From Actinokineospora auranticolor (GTDB lineage: Bacteria > Actinomycetota > Actinomycetes > Mycobacteriales > Pseudonocardiaceae), in NCBI RefSeq assembly GCF_002934265.1, contig NZ_PTIX01000015.1, positions 62,001 through 126,000 on the forward strand: a stretch of DNA of 64,000 nt. The letters run 5' to 3'. The notes under the pieces were generated by a model. It was not told where the DNA came from. It saw only the letters and a list, made by a program, of their open reading frames with translations, and searched no databases. This document shows, piece by piece, positions 36,652 through 45,168 of this stretch; position 1 is the first letter of the stretch, and the number at the start of each line of letters is the position of its first letter. The position numbers and the translations under genes are program-made.

Positions 36652-37227
36652 ATGGCGAACGAGAACGCGGCGGCCTTCCGGTTCGACTGCGGCGCGGTGT
36701 GGCTGAACCTGCTCGCGACCAAGGGCCGCGCCCACAGCGCGAACCCTGTCGAGCGGTTGGCTACGCCCGACCGGCTCGCCGAGTGGCTCGAGCACGGCGA
36801 GCTGTCCCCGGCCCGGCCGCCGGACGAAGACGACCTGCGCCTGGCCCACCACCTGCGGGAGACACTGCGCGTGCTCGCGCTGGCCACCGTCGACGAACAG
36901 CCACCACCCAAGTCCGCGGTCGGTGACCTCATCACCTTCCTGGCCGAACACGACGACCCGATCCACCTCGCCGCGGACGATCGGCTGCGCCGCGAACAGC
37001 CCGCGACGGCCGCCGACGCCCTCGTCCGCATCGCCCGCCAAGCCGTCGACCACCTGACCGGCGCGGACCGCCGCGCGCTGAAGAGTTGCCCGGAACACGA
37101 CTGCCGAGGCGTCTTCATCGATCCACCCGGGCGCAGGCGCTGGTGCCCGTCCCCGGCCTGCGCGAGCCGGGGCCGCGTCCGCGCGCTCCGCGCCCGCCGC
37201 GCCGCCGAGTCGGGTGGCGCGCCGTAG
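36652..37227 (+). CDS. CGNR zinc-finger regulator (ABATE domain)
   Basis: 191 residues from the ATG at 36652. N-terminal ABATE domain (FRFDCGAVWLNLLATKGRAH), then a C-terminal CGNR-type finger: LKSCPEHDCRGVFIDPPGRR followed by WCPSPACASRGRVRALRARR. The canonical CGNR tetrapeptide is replaced by CASR. Such proteins are stress or stationary-phase transcription factors. Divergent from the CMD gene with twin palindromes between. Confidence 0.85.
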   Translation: MANENAAAFRFDCGAVWLNLLATKGRAHSANPVERLATPDRLAEWLEHGELSPARPPDEDDLRLAHHLRETLRVLALATVDEQPPPKSAVGDLITFLAEHDDPIHLAADDRLRREQPATAADALVRIARQAVDHLTGADRRALKSCPEHDCRGVFIDPPGRRRWCPSPACASRGRVRALRARRAAESGGAP

Positions 37228-37263
37228 CGGCGGGCCTCGCTGTCCTCTATGGACGAATGGGGA

Positions 37264-37674
37264 TCAGGTCGGCAGGGGGAAGTCGGCTTCGACGGTGGTG
37301 CCGGGGGAGGCGTTGGTACCGTGGTCGACGCGCAGGTGGGAGGCAAGGGCGCGCAGGATGCGGAGTCCGCGGCCGCGGAAGCGGTCCGTGGCGGTCCGGG
37401 GCCGATCGGCGGCTCGCCAGTGGCCGCGATCGGACACCGACACCCGCACCACCCGGTCTCGGACGTCGGCGCGGACGGTCACCACGCCGGGCGCGTCCGG
37501 GGGATAGGCGTGTTCGACGCTGTTGGTGACCGCCTCGCTGACCCCGAGGAGGATCTCCTCCGCCCGCTCACCGACCACCTGGTGGGACATGAGCCACGCG
37601 CGCACGGCAGACCTGATCTCGGACACGGCTCGTGCGCGTGCGGCGACCTCGACCCGCAGCGGTCTGGTACTCAC
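37264..37674 (-). CDS. ATP-binding anti-sigma factor (RsbW-like)
   Basis: 136 residues. HATPase motifs: ILLGVSEAVTNSVEHAY (N box), VSVSDRGHWR (G1 box) and FRGRGLRILRALA (G2 box). Serine-kinase anti-sigma factors of this size bind a sigma factor and are countered by an anti-anti-sigma protein; neither partner is adjacent. GTG start. Confidence 0.85.
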   Translation of the reverse strand: MSTRPLRVEVAARARAVSEIRSAVRAWLMSHQVVGERAEEILLGVSEAVTNSVEHAYPPDAPGVVTVRADVRDRVVRVSVSDRGHWRAADRPRTATDRFRGRGLRILRALASHLRVDHGTNASPGTTVEADFPLPT

Positions 37675-38037
37675 CGTGGCGGTGGTACCCGTCGAAAACG
37701 CCCCTCACACGTGAACGCGCCAATTCGCCACCAATCGGCCCTGCCCCCCGAAGTCGCGGTCGCCCACCTGCGCAAACTCCTCGACCGCGACACCCGCGAC
37801 CGCCTGTGCGCACGGGCCGCCGTCGCCCGCCTGACGCCCGCTTCATGTCCACTGAGGACGAAGGTGGCCGTTCGGCGTACGATTTGGCGGTCGCGTACAG
37901 TCGGTGCGGTATGTGAAAACACACAGGCCGGGTGGAGCCGGCAGTGCTCCCCCTTCGCGTCGCAGCCCTGTGTGGATCCTCGCCCAGGCGCGCGACAGAT
38001 GACCGCGCCCCGGTCATCACCGACACCTTGAGGTGGC
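37675..38037. other. Intergenic region with an unassigned short open frame
   Basis: 363 bases. A frame opening at the GTG at 37711 (VNAPIRHQSALPPEVAVAHL) stays open for about 100 codons but has no Shine-Dalgarno, no recognisable domain and drifts into Arg-rich composition; it may be a remnant. The desaturase promoter should lie near the right end. Confidence 0.4.
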
Positions 38038-38985
38038 ATGACCACGAACAGCCCCGTCGTCGACAGACCGCGCCCGCAGGCCAAACCGCTGCTCTCCCAC
38101 CAGGCGGGACGGGTGGAACTGATCACCATCCGGGCCTTCCTGATCATCCCGTTCCTCGCGCTGGTCGCGGTGGTGCCCGCGGCGTGGGGGTGGGGGATCG
38201 GCTGGGCCGAGATCGGCGTCGGCGCGGCGTTCTACGTGGTCTCCGGCCTCGGTGTCACGATCGGCTACCACCGCTACTTCACGCACGGCGCGTTCAAGGC
38301 GAACCGGGCGCTGCGGATCGCGCTGGCCGTCGCGGGCGGGCTGGCCGCGCAGGGGTCGGTCATCACCTGGGTGGCCGACCACCGGCGCCACCACGCGTTC
38401 TCCGACCGCGAGGGCGACCCGCACTCGCCGTGGCTGTTCGGCACCTCGGCCGCCGCGCTGGCCAAGGGCTTCTGGCACGCGCACATGGGGTGGCTCTTCG
38501 GCAGCGACCGCACCAACGTCGCCCGGTTCGCCCCCGACCTGGCCGACGACCCGGACATCCGCGCGGTCGACCGGATGTTCCCGCTGCTGGTCACGCTCAG
38601 TGTCGGACTGCCCGCGGTGCTCGTCGGGCTCATCACCTGGTCGTGGTGGGGCCTGCTCACCGGTTTCCTGTGGTCCGGGCTGGCCAGGGTCGCGTTCCTG
38701 CACCACGTCACGTGGTCGGTGAACTCCGTGTGCCACATGGTCGGCGACCGCCCGTTCACCAGCCGTGACCGCTCGGCCAACTTCTGGCCCCTGGCGATCC
38801 TGTCCTTCGGCGAGTCCTGGCACAACCTGCACCACGCCGACCCCACCTCCGCCCGCCACGGCGTCAAGCGCGGGCAGATCGACATCTCGGCCCGGGTGAT
38901 CTGGGCCTTCGAGAAGCTCGGCTGGGCGCGGGACGCCCGCTGGTCCAGCCCGGAGCGCCTGGAACGGCTGGCCGCGAAGGCCTGA
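38038..38985 (+). CDS. Membrane acyl-CoA delta-9 desaturase
   Basis: 315 residues. Three histidine boxes of the stearoyl-CoA desaturase family: HRYFTH, HRRHH and HNLHH, set between paired membrane helices ([40 protein letters not shown]). They bind the di-iron centre that inserts a cis double bond in a fatty acyl chain, adjusting membrane fluidity. AGGTGGC precedes the ATG. Monocistronic, with a strong terminator after it. Confidence 0.92.
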   Translation: MTTNSPVVDRPRPQAKPLLSHQAGRVELITIRAFLIIPFLALVAVVPAAWGWGIGWAEIGVGAAFYVVSGLGVTIGYHRYFTHGAFKANRALRIALAVAGGLAAQGSVITWVADHRRHHAFSDREGDPHSPWLFGTSAAALAKGFWHAHMGWLFGSDRTNVARFAPDLADDPDIRAVDRMFPLLVTLSVGLPAVLVGLITWSWWGLLTGFLWSGLARVAFLHHVTWSVNSVCHMVGDRPFTSRDRSANFWPLAILSFGESWHNLHHADPTSARHGVKRGQIDISARVIWAFEKLGWARDARWSSPERLERLAAKA

Positions 38986-39021
38986 GGCGGGCCCACCTCC
39001 CCGGGCCTGGGGACAACGTCG

Positions 39022-39056
39022 AGCGGGCCGTGGCACTGGCACGGCCCGCTTGTTTT
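39022..39056 (+). terminator. Rho-independent terminator of the desaturase gene
   Basis: AGCGGGCCGTG (39022-39032) pairs perfectly with CACGGCCCGCT (39040-39050), 7-base loop, followed by TTGTTTT: an 11-bp stem plus T-tract. Confidence 0.9.
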
Positions 39057-39263
39057 GTGCCCGGAGTTCGGCGTGGAAACCGCGACGCGCGGCCGCACCG
39101 AGGTACCGGACCGACCCCGCCGCGCGGTTCCCGTCATCCGTTCGCGGGAACGACCAATCCGCTCCAGAAGTGCCGTCGAATGACCTGCGAGGCCCCGGTG
39201 GCGCCGCCGCGGCCCTCGATTCGCTGTCCGTTTGCGACTGATTCACACTGGAGTGGAAGCACC

Positions 39264-39929
39264 ATGCAGAAAAGGATTCGCGCCGCGCTCGTCATCCTCG
39301 GCACCGGCGCCATCGCGCTGACGGCGACCGCCTGCGGGAGCGGTGACACCGGCGCCTCCGGCTCGAACCCGGGCATGACCACGACCACGGCCGCCGCCGC
39401 GCCGATGACCACCACCTCGGCCATGGCCGAACCGGCGTCCGACCTGGTCGGCCCGGGCTGCGCGGACTACGCGAAGGCCGTGCCCAGCGGCGCGGGCTCG
39501 GTCTCGGGCATGGCCGCCGACCCGGTGGCGGTCGCGGCGAGCAACAACCCGCTGCTGACCACGCTGGTCTCCGCCGTCTCGGGCAAGCTCAACCCCAAGG
39601 TGAACCTCGTCGACACGCTCAACAGCAGCCAGTTCACCGTCTTCGCCCCCGTCGACGCGGCGTTCAAGAAGATCGACGCGGCGACCATCGAGAAGCTCAA
39701 GACCGACGACGCGCTGCTCACCAAGATCCTGACCTACCACGTGGTCGCGGGCCAGAAGTCGCCCACCGCCATCGTCGGTTCGCAGACCACGGTGGAGAAG
39801 GGCACGGTCAACGTCACCGGCTCCGGCGACAACCTGAAGGTCAACGACGCCAACGTGATCTGCGGCGGTGTCAAGACCGCGAACGCCACGGTGTACCTGA
39901 TCGACTCGGTGCTCATGCCCACGAGCTGA
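39264..39929 (+). CDS. Fasciclin (FAS1) domain lipoprotein, MPT70/83-like
   Basis: 221 residues from the ATG at 39264. Signal peptide [20 protein letters not shown] with a lipoprotein-type Cys (TACGSG), Thr/Ala linker, then one FAS1 domain: [47 protein letters not shown] and [14 protein letters not shown]. Closely follows the mycobacterial MPT70/MPT83 plan of surface adhesion-like proteins. The frame extends upstream without signal-peptide sense, so the later start is chosen. Confidence 0.9.
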   Translation: MQKRIRAALVILGTGAIALTATACGSGDTGASGSNPGMTTTTAAAAPMTTTSAMAEPASDLVGPGCADYAKAVPSGAGSVSGMAADPVAVAASNNPLLTTLVSAVSGKLNPKVNLVDTLNSSQFTVFAPVDAAFKKIDAATIEKLKTDDALLTKILTYHVVAGQKSPTAIVGSQTTVEKGTVNVTGSGDNLKVNDANVICGGVKTANATVYLIDSVLMPTS

Positions 39930-39941
39930 GCCCGGGTCACA

Positions 39942-39991
39942 CCGGGCCGCGCCCACGGGGTTCCGCTCCGTTCACCGCGGGTGCGGCCCGG
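39942..39991 (+). terminator. Hairpin after the fasciclin gene
   Basis: CCGGGCCGCGCCC (39942-39954) pairs with GGGTGCGGCCCGG (39979-39991): 13 pairs with one G-U, 24-base loop, no T-tract. Confidence 0.5.
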
Positions 39992-40080
39992 CTCGTGATC
40001 TTGGCGACCGCGCGACCGTCCGATCGGTCGCGCGGTCGTAGACTCGCGCCACCAGTGGAACCCCCGCATCGGGAGGCAGG

Positions 40081-40530
40081 GTGAGCGGCCCCCGTCGCGA
40101 AGTGCCGGACTGGGTCGCGCTGGTGCTCATCGGGGTCTAGCTCGCGTCGGCGATGGGGTTGCTCGGTATGTACGCGGACAACCCGAGTCGTCTCGAATAC
40201 TCGGTTTTCGCCTGGGTGTTCGTTGGGAGCCTGCCGTTCAACCTGGTGGCGCTCGCCTCGGTCCGCCACGCGAGGAGCATGGCCATCGCGTGGCATCCGT
40301 TCGCCGTAGCGCTCTTCGTGGCGTTCGTCGTGTGGCACGCGGCCGGGACCGGCGCGCTGGCGGGATGGTGGCTTCCGCGCTGGGGGATCGCGTTCATGAT
40401 CGCCTCCAGCCTGCCCGCCTCGATCGCCTACCAGGCGGCGATGACGGCCTTGTGCGCGCTTGTGATCGTCGGCGACCGGCACCGGGCGCACAGCGCGACC
40501 AGGGTGCGCCGGTCCGAGCCCGCCGGGTGA
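40081..40530 (+). pseudogene. Small membrane-protein gene interrupted by an amber codon
   Basis: GGGAGG five bases before a GTG at 40081 starts VSGPRREVPDWVALVLIGV; the next codon is TAG (40138-40140), after which the same frame continues LASAMGLLGMYADNP and stays open to 40530 with three more hydrophobic segments (for example FAWVFVGSLPFNLVALASV). The stop falls inside the first membrane helix. A one-base change (TGG to TAG) would explain it. Residual expression might come from the ATG at 40153, but that has no ribosome site. Family not recognised. Confidence 0.65.
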
Positions 40531-40629
40531 GATGCCCCCGAGTGGATCGTCCACAGGGGACCCCGCTGGTTGCTCTGTTCGGGTGACGGCGCCCCTATCC
40601 CCGGGGCGGGCCGGTAGGCGGGTGGGAGC

Positions 40630-40649
40630 ATCGCCCCCATGGGGGCGAT
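40630..40649. promoter_or_regulatory. 20-bp perfect palindrome over a start codon
   Basis: ATCGCCCCCATGGGGGCGAT is self-complementary over its whole length and contains the ATG of the small frame at 40639. As RNA it would hide that start codon in a hairpin; as DNA it could be a protein site. Confidence 0.45.
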
Positions 40650-40698
40650 CTTGAACGACGTACCGGTGCCGCACGACCACGCCGGGGCCGCGTCGTGA
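40639..40698 (+). CDS. 19-residue small open frame coupled to the next gene
   Basis: MGAILNDVPVPHDHAGAAS; its TGA overlaps the GTG at 40695 as GTGA, and GGGAG lies 10 bases upstream of its ATG. Either a leader peptide that couples translation of the membrane protein or a remnant. No homologue is recognised. Confidence 0.35.
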   Translation: MGAILNDVPVPHDHAGAAS

Positions 40699-41108
40699 CC
40701 ACGTGGACCGGGTACGGCTGGGTCGCCGTGCCGCTGGCGCTGGTCGGGATCCTCGTCGGCGGTGGTGTCGGAGCCGCCTTCGGACACGGGACGCTGATCG
40801 AGGTGCTCGTCGGCGCGGCGGCGGGGGTTCTCGTCGCGGGCGTCGCCGCCTACCTGCTGGGGCGCGGGGTGAACCGGGCGGGCTCACCCGCGGAGCGGTA
40901 CTGGCGAAATGACCACCGCATGTGCGGCGTGCCCGTGCAGTTCGCGGGTTGCGGGTACGCCGTCATCGGGAACACGACCGTCGCCCAGGAGCTCGGCCGC
41001 GCCAGGGGCGCCTGGCTCGGGTGGCTGGAGTTGCTGGTCGTGACCGCGCTCATCGTGCTGGGCACGGTCTGGTGGGGCCGGAGCCAACGGACCTCGCCGG
41101 CCACCTGA
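40695..41108 (+). CDS. Small membrane protein, unknown function
   Basis: 137 residues. Two N-terminal membrane segments (WVAVPLALVGILVGGGVGAA and VLVGAAAGVLVAGVAAYLLG), a soluble middle with two Cys (RMCGVPVQFAGCGYAVIG), and a C-terminal membrane segment (LGWLELLVVTALIVLGTVWW). GTG start overlaps a small upstream frame. Not recognised; reads as an intact, unspecific integral membrane protein. Confidence 0.65.
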   Translation: MTTWTGYGWVAVPLALVGILVGGGVGAAFGHGTLIEVLVGAAAGVLVAGVAAYLLGRGVNRAGSPAERYWRNDHRMCGVPVQFAGCGYAVIGNTTVAQELGRARGAWLGWLELLVVTALIVLGTVWWGRSQRTSPAT

Positions 41109-41112
41109 CCGC

Positions 41113-41575
41113 TCACGCCGCCGGGGCCCACGGGTCGATCGGGACGGCGCCGGTGATGCGGCCGGTCTCGTCGATCAGGCACCCCATCCGCTCGACGGAC
41201 CGCAGCGTCACCGCGCGGTCGGTGAGGGTCACGTGGGGGAGCTTGGCGGCCAGCTCGGCCTCCAAGCGGCGCGGAGCAGCTCGCGGTGGTGCGGTTCCCA
41301 ATCCGCGCGAGTCCCCGCACCGCGTCGTCGCGACAGGCGGGTTCGATGTCCAACTCGATGAACGCGTTGCAGTGGTCCTTGGCCCAGGTGGTCACCGTGG
41401 GGTAGGCGGTGATCCGCGCCAGACCCGCGTCGTGCAGCGCCTGCCGGCGCCGGGCCGCGGTGGCGGGCGCGATGCCGAGCCGCTTCCCCAGCTCGTGCCA
41501 GGTGGCCCGGGGCGCGGCTTGCAGCGCGTGGACGATTTCGAGGTCGACCTCGTCGAACATGGCGGAATCCGGCAC
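41113..41575 (-). pseudogene. Broken Lrp/AsnC-family regulator gene
   Basis: The frame starting at 41575 gives a good AsnC-type HTH (FDEVDLEIVHALQAAPRATW, LGIAPATAARRRQALHDAGL) and the beginning of the ligand domain (FIELDIEPACRDDAVRGLAR), then loses sense near 41300. A different frame resumes with LEAELAAKLPHVTLTDRAVT and ends normally PWAPAA-stop at 41113. The middle of the regulatory domain is missing, so there has been a deletion plus frame change. Confidence 0.7.
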
Positions 41576-41678
41576 GGAGCGTCCATCCGGTGATTGATCA
41601 GATCGAGATCACGGCACAGCGCGGCAGCGGTCGGGATGCTTCGGCAAGCCCCCTGCCACCACGCCAAGGGAGTTCGAA

Positions 41679-42644
41679 GTGTCCGTCCTCGACGACGCCG
41701 CCACCGCGCGCGACGACCTCATCCGCCTGCGCCGCGACCTGCACGTCGACCCGGAGATCGGCCTCGACCTGCCGCGCACCCGGGCGAGGGTCCTCGCCGC
41801 GCTCGACGGCCTGCCGCTGGAGATCACCCCCGGCACGGGCCTGACCTCGGTCACCGCCGTGCTGCGCGGAGTCGCGCCGGGCCCGGTCGTCCTGCTGCGC
41901 GGCGACATGGACGCGCTGCCGATCCAGGAGCGCACCGGCCTCGACCACGCGTCCCGCGTTCCCGGCGTGATGCACGCCTGCGGCCACGACCTGCACACCG
42001 CGGCGCTGGTCGGCGCCGCCCGGCTGCTCTGCGCGCACCGCGCCCGGCTGCGCGGGGACGTGGTCCTGATGTTCCAGCCGGGGGAGGAGGGCTGCGACGG
42101 CGCCGCCGCGATGATCGCCGAGGGCGTCCTCGACGCCGCGGGCCGCCGAGCCGAGGCCGCCTACGCGCTGCACGTGTTCGCCTCGGGCGTGCCGCACGGG
42201 GTGTTCAGCGCGCGGGCCGGCACCACGATGGCCGCGTCCGACGGCCTGCGCGTCACGGTCCACGGCGCGGGCGGGCACGGCTCGCGACCGCACCGAGCCA
42301 AGGACCCGGTGTCGGTGGCCTGCGAGATCGTCACCGCCCTGCACGTGCTCATCACGCGCCGGGTCGACATCTTCGACCCGGCGGTGCTCACCGTGGGCAC
42401 GTTCCAGGCAGGCACCCGCCGCAACATCATCCCGGACAGCGCGTGGTTCGAGGCCACCGTCCGCACGTTCTCCGCGCAGACCAAGGACATCCTCAAGCCC
42501 GCGCTGCTCGCCGCCGCCACCTCGATCGCGGGGGCGCACGGCCTGCACGCCGAGGCCGAGTACGTCGAGGGCTACCCGATGACCGTCAACGACGCCGCCG
42601 CCGTCCTCGCCGAGCTGGCCCTGCGCAGAGGGAGCCGGGGATGA
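41679..42644 (+). CDS. M20-family amidohydrolase, C-terminally truncated
   Basis: 321 residues; intact relatives run about 390-410. Metal-binding and catalytic segments present: LLRGDMDALPIQE, MHACGHDLHTAAL, MFQPGEEGCDG, YALHVF, and the lid domain GAGGHGSRPHRAKDP. The last catalytic His region (usually GEDF..., near the end) is missing: after EGYPMTVNDAAAVL the sequence ends abruptly RRGSRG and runs into an unrelated gene by ATGA overlap. It is likely inactive, or a recent deletion product. Divergent from the broken Lrp gene that may once have controlled it. Confidence 0.75.
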   Translation: MSVLDDAATARDDLIRLRRDLHVDPEIGLDLPRTRARVLAALDGLPLEITPGTGLTSVTAVLRGVAPGPVVLLRGDMDALPIQERTGLDHASRVPGVMHACGHDLHTAALVGAARLLCAHRARLRGDVVLMFQPGEEGCDGAAAMIAEGVLDAAGRRAEAAYALHVFASGVPHGVFSARAGTTMAASDGLRVTVHGAGGHGSRPHRAKDPVSVACEIVTALHVLITRRVDIFDPAVLTVGTFQAGTRRNIIPDSAWFEATVRTFSAQTKDILKPALLAAATSIAGAHGLHAEAEYVEGYPMTVNDAAAVLAELALRRGSRG

Positions 42645-42979
42645 CCCTCACGGTTGTCGCCGCCATCGCCGTCGTGCCCACCACGGGTCTGCTCGCGTGG
42701 GCGCTGTGGTTGCTGTTCAACGCGGTCGTCGCCCGCAGGCACGGGCCCGACGCGCTCAACGCCACGCCGCCGATCGCCCGCGCGTTCCGCGACACGCGTG
42801 GCGTCCCAGGGCCTTCCGACGACGAACCGTGCACCTTTCGGCACTGCCGCTGGGGTGTGCTGCGGTTCGACCATCGGATGCAGGCGAGAAGGAGCGCAGA
42901 CCATGCCGAACCTCCCGTGCACCTCGACCGTCGAGCACGACCTGCCGCCGACCAACAGCCCCGTGGCCGTGTTGGTTGA
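42641..42979 (+). CDS. Small single-span membrane protein (possibly disrupted)
   Basis: Starts MTLTVVAAIAVVPTTGLLAW followed by ALWLLFNAVVARRHGPDAL, one hydrophobic helix and a basic flank. From about codon 55 the composition turns Arg-rich and the frame overlaps the next gene by 77 bases, so the natural C-terminus may be lost by a frame change. Overlaps the truncated M20 gene by 4 bases. Confidence 0.4.
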   Translation: MTLTVVAAIAVVPTTGLLAWALWLLFNAVVARRHGPDALNATPPIARAFRDTRGVPGPSDDEPCTFRHCRWGVLRFDHRMQARRSADHAEPPVHLDRRARPAADQQPRGRVG

Positions 42980-43787
42980 CGTCCGCACCGGTGCCCACCC
43001 CGACGAGGGGTTCGACCGCGTGGTGTTCGACTTCCGCGACAACACCTCCGCGCCCGGGTTCTCCGTCGGCTACGTGCCGGAGGTGATCGAGGACCCGAAG
43101 GGCACGCCGCTGCCGATGGTGCCAGGGCTGAAGCTGCTGGTGTCGCTGCGGTGGGCCGCCGCGCACGAGGGTGGGGCGTCGACGATCCCCGCCGGTGACC
43201 GCGACCTCCGGCCCGGGTTGGCGAGGGTCCGGCAGGTCAAGCTGGCTGGGGACTTCGAGGGACACGTCAGCTTCGGTATCGCGGTCGGCGGCTCGACCGA
43301 CCCGGTGCCGTTCCGGGCCTTCGCCCTCGACGGCGCGCGGGTGGTCGTCGACATCGCCCAGGAGGGCCGGAATCCTTGGTACTGCGGCGAAGTCTTCTTC
43401 TGCGACGACCACAAGGTGGACGACAACACCGACCCGCCGGTCACCGCGGTGGAGCGCAGGTTGGACAAGCCCGCCGTCGCGAACGCCGCGCTGCGGGCGT
43501 TGTTCGACGGCCCAGGGGAGTCCGAACGCGCTAGGCGTCTGCGGTTCGTCAGCAGCCACGTCACGGGCTTCGCCGATCTCCGCGTCGACATCGACCGCGT
43601 CGCGCACGTGCGGCTGCTCGGCCCGATCAGCTCCGACGGCTCCGCGGTGATCACCGTCGCGGGGCAGATCACGCCCACGCTCAAGCAGTTCCCGACCGTC
43701 GACTGGGTCAAGATCTACGACGAGCAGGGCCGCACCCAGCACCCCACCGGCGCCCGCGACTCCATCCCCGAGCAGCTCGAACCCTGA
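42903..43787 (+). CDS. AMIN-like plus GerMN domain protein without signal peptide
   Basis: 294 residues. First half is the AMIN-like beta-sandwich (DEGFDRVVFDFRDNTSAPGF, VKLAGDFEGHVSFGIAVGGS, ARVVVDIAQEG). Second half is a GerMN/lipoprotein LpqB-type domain (ALRALFDGPGESERARRLRF, VITVAGQITPTLKQFPTVDW, VKIYDEQGRT). Such proteins are normally exported, yet the ATG at 42903 gives no signal peptide and upstream sequence in this frame supplies none. The N-terminus may have been lost in the rearrangement that truncated the neighbouring genes. Confidence 0.7.
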   Translation: MPNLPCTSTVEHDLPPTNSPVAVLVDVRTGAHPDEGFDRVVFDFRDNTSAPGFSVGYVPEVIEDPKGTPLPMVPGLKLLVSLRWAAAHEGGASTIPAGDRDLRPGLARVRQVKLAGDFEGHVSFGIAVGGSTDPVPFRAFALDGARVVVDIAQEGRNPWYCGEVFFCDDHKVDDNTDPPVTAVERRLDKPAVANAALRALFDGPGESERARRLRFVSSHVTGFADLRVDIDRVAHVRLLGPISSDGSAVITVAGQITPTLKQFPTVDWVKIYDEQGRTQHPTGARDSIPEQLEP

Positions 43788-43791
43788 CCGC

Positions 43792-43808
43792 CGCCGCACC
43801 GTGCGGCG
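43792..43808 (+). terminator. Short hairpin after the AMIN/GerMN gene
   Basis: CGCCGCAC-C-GTGCGGCG, a compact 7-8 bp stem directly after the stop codon; no T-tract. Confidence 0.4.
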
Positions 43809-43816
43809 ATCCGCTA

Positions 43817-43847
43817 TAGTGCAAAGTGCTTGATGCGTGACGCACTA
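43817..43847. promoter_or_regulatory. Candidate PadR operator and -10 box
   Basis: TAGTGC (43817-43822) and GCACTA (43842-43847) form an inverted repeat with a 19-base spacer, and AAGTGC repeats inside it. TATAGT at 43815-43820 could be the -10 box. It lies just upstream of the PadR gene; autoregulation is inferred. Confidence 0.4.
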
Positions 43848-43862
43848 GTTGGCGGGGGTGGG

Positions 43863-44480
43863 ATGGCCAGGGAACGGCTCGGCGACCGGGACGTCGTGGC
43901 GTTGGCGGTGCTGGCGCTGCTGGCGGAACAGCCACGACACCCCTACGAGATGCAGCGGCTGATCAAGGAGCGCCGCAAGGACTTCGTCACCGGCCTGCCG
44001 CGCAGCCTGTACCACGCCGTCGACCGGCTCCTGCGGGCCGGTAACGTGGAGCAGGCCGAGACGACCAAGGACGAGGGCAGGCCCGAGCGGACCACGTACC
44101 GGATCACCGACAGCGGCCGCGAACGCCTCGAACTCCGGCTGCTCGACCTGCTCTCCACACCGCGCACCGAACGACCGGTGTTCACCGCCGCGGTCTCCTT
44201 CCTCGCCCACCTGCCCGTCGAGTCCGCGCTGCGCGCGCTCCAGTCGCGCGTCGTGGCGCTACGCGGCCGGATCGCCGACGTCGACACGCAGATCGCGCTC
44301 GTTCGTCCGCACCTGGACCGGTTGGCGCTGCTGGAACTCGAACACGCGCGGGCGCTGGACAACGCCGAGGCGGACTGGCTCGACTCGGTGGTGGCCGATC
44401 TCCGTGCCTGCTCGCTGACCTGGCCGTCCGAATCGGACAACGTCACGCCGTTGACACGAAAGGTATCCCGCTCGAACTAG
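43863..44480 (+). CDS. PadR-family transcriptional regulator
   Basis: 205 residues from the ATG at 43863. PadR winged helix: DVVALAVLALLAEQPRHPYE, RSLYHAVDRLLRAGNVEQAE, GRPERTTYRITDSGRERLEL; the C-terminal half is the helical dimer domain (LRALQSRVVALRGRIADVDT). Usually a repressor of an adjacent membrane or transport gene; the next gene, 19 bases downstream, is an integral membrane protein. Confidence 0.88.
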   Translation: MARERLGDRDVVALAVLALLAEQPRHPYEMQRLIKERRKDFVTGLPRSLYHAVDRLLRAGNVEQAETTKDEGRPERTTYRITDSGRERLELRLLDLLSTPRTERPVFTAAVSFLAHLPVESALRALQSRVVALRGRIADVDTQIALVRPHLDRLALLELEHARALDNAEADWLDSVVADLRACSLTWPSESDNVTPLTRKVSRSN

Positions 44481-44499
44481 ACATCAACCTGGGGGATAA

Positions 44500-45168
44500 A
44501 TGTCTATATCGGACAACGGAGAACTCCGTCATTCCGTCGAAACGCGTCCCGCGACCGGCCGCGCCATGCTGCCACTCCTGCTGATCGACGTCGTCCTGCC
44601 CGCGGGCGTCTACCTGGCCCTGCACCTGTTGGGCGTGTCCGACCTCATCGCCATCGCCGCGGCGGGCTCCACGTCCCTGCTCCGCGTGCTCTTCACCGCG
44701 ATCCACACCAAGCGCCTGGACGGCCTCGCGGCCTTCATCCTGCTCCTGTTCGCCGCGGCCGTGATCGCCGCACTGCTGGTCGGCGACCCGCGCGTGGCGA
44801 TCGCCAAGGATTCCGCCTTCACCGCCGCCTTCGCGGTGGGTTGCTACTGTTCACTGCTGTTCGGCCGCCCGGTGGCGTACCACCTGGCCCGCCGCTTCCT
44901 CGGCAAACCGTCCCTTTGGGACGCGGCTTGGCGGCGGAATCCGGTGCTGCGGAGGAAAGCGCGCACAATGACCGCGGTCTGCGCGACCTTGTTCCTCGTT
45001 GACGCGATCGCGCGCATACCGGTGGTGTATTCGATGGGCCTGTCGACGAGTGAAGCCGAGGTTGCCTCCCGGTTCATCGCCCTGGGTTTGGCGGTCGCGC
45101 TCGCCGTCGTCGGCCGCACCCAGGGCCGCGGCCTGCGCAAGGAGATCAGACCGCTCGAGGGGCCCTGA
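44500..45168 (+). CDS. VC0807-like integral membrane protein
   Basis: 222 residues, five to six membrane segments: MLPLLLIDVVLPAGVYLALH, LIAIAAAGSTSLLRVLFTAI, GLAAFILLLFAAAVIAALLV, FTAAFAVGCYCSLLFGRPVA. The pattern matches the VC0807 family of small membrane proteins, function unknown. Operon with the PadR regulator. Its last 22 bases overlap the end of a broken DUF1772 gene on the other strand. Confidence 0.75.
   Translation: MSISDNGELRHSVETRPATGRAMLPLLLIDVVLPAGVYLALHLLGVSDLIAIAAAGSTSLLRVLFTAIHTKRLDGLAAFILLLFAAAVIAALLVGDPRVAIAKDSAFTAAFAVGCYCSLLFGRPVAYHLARRFLGKPSLWDAAWRRNPVLRRKARTMTAVCATLFLVDAIARIPVVYSMGLSTSEAEVASRFIALGLAVALAVVGRTQGRGLRKEIRPLEGP

Noticed and set aside
37711-38031. Short plus-strand frame before the desaturase
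   Set aside because: No ribosome site, no domain and drifting composition; listed only as intergenic.
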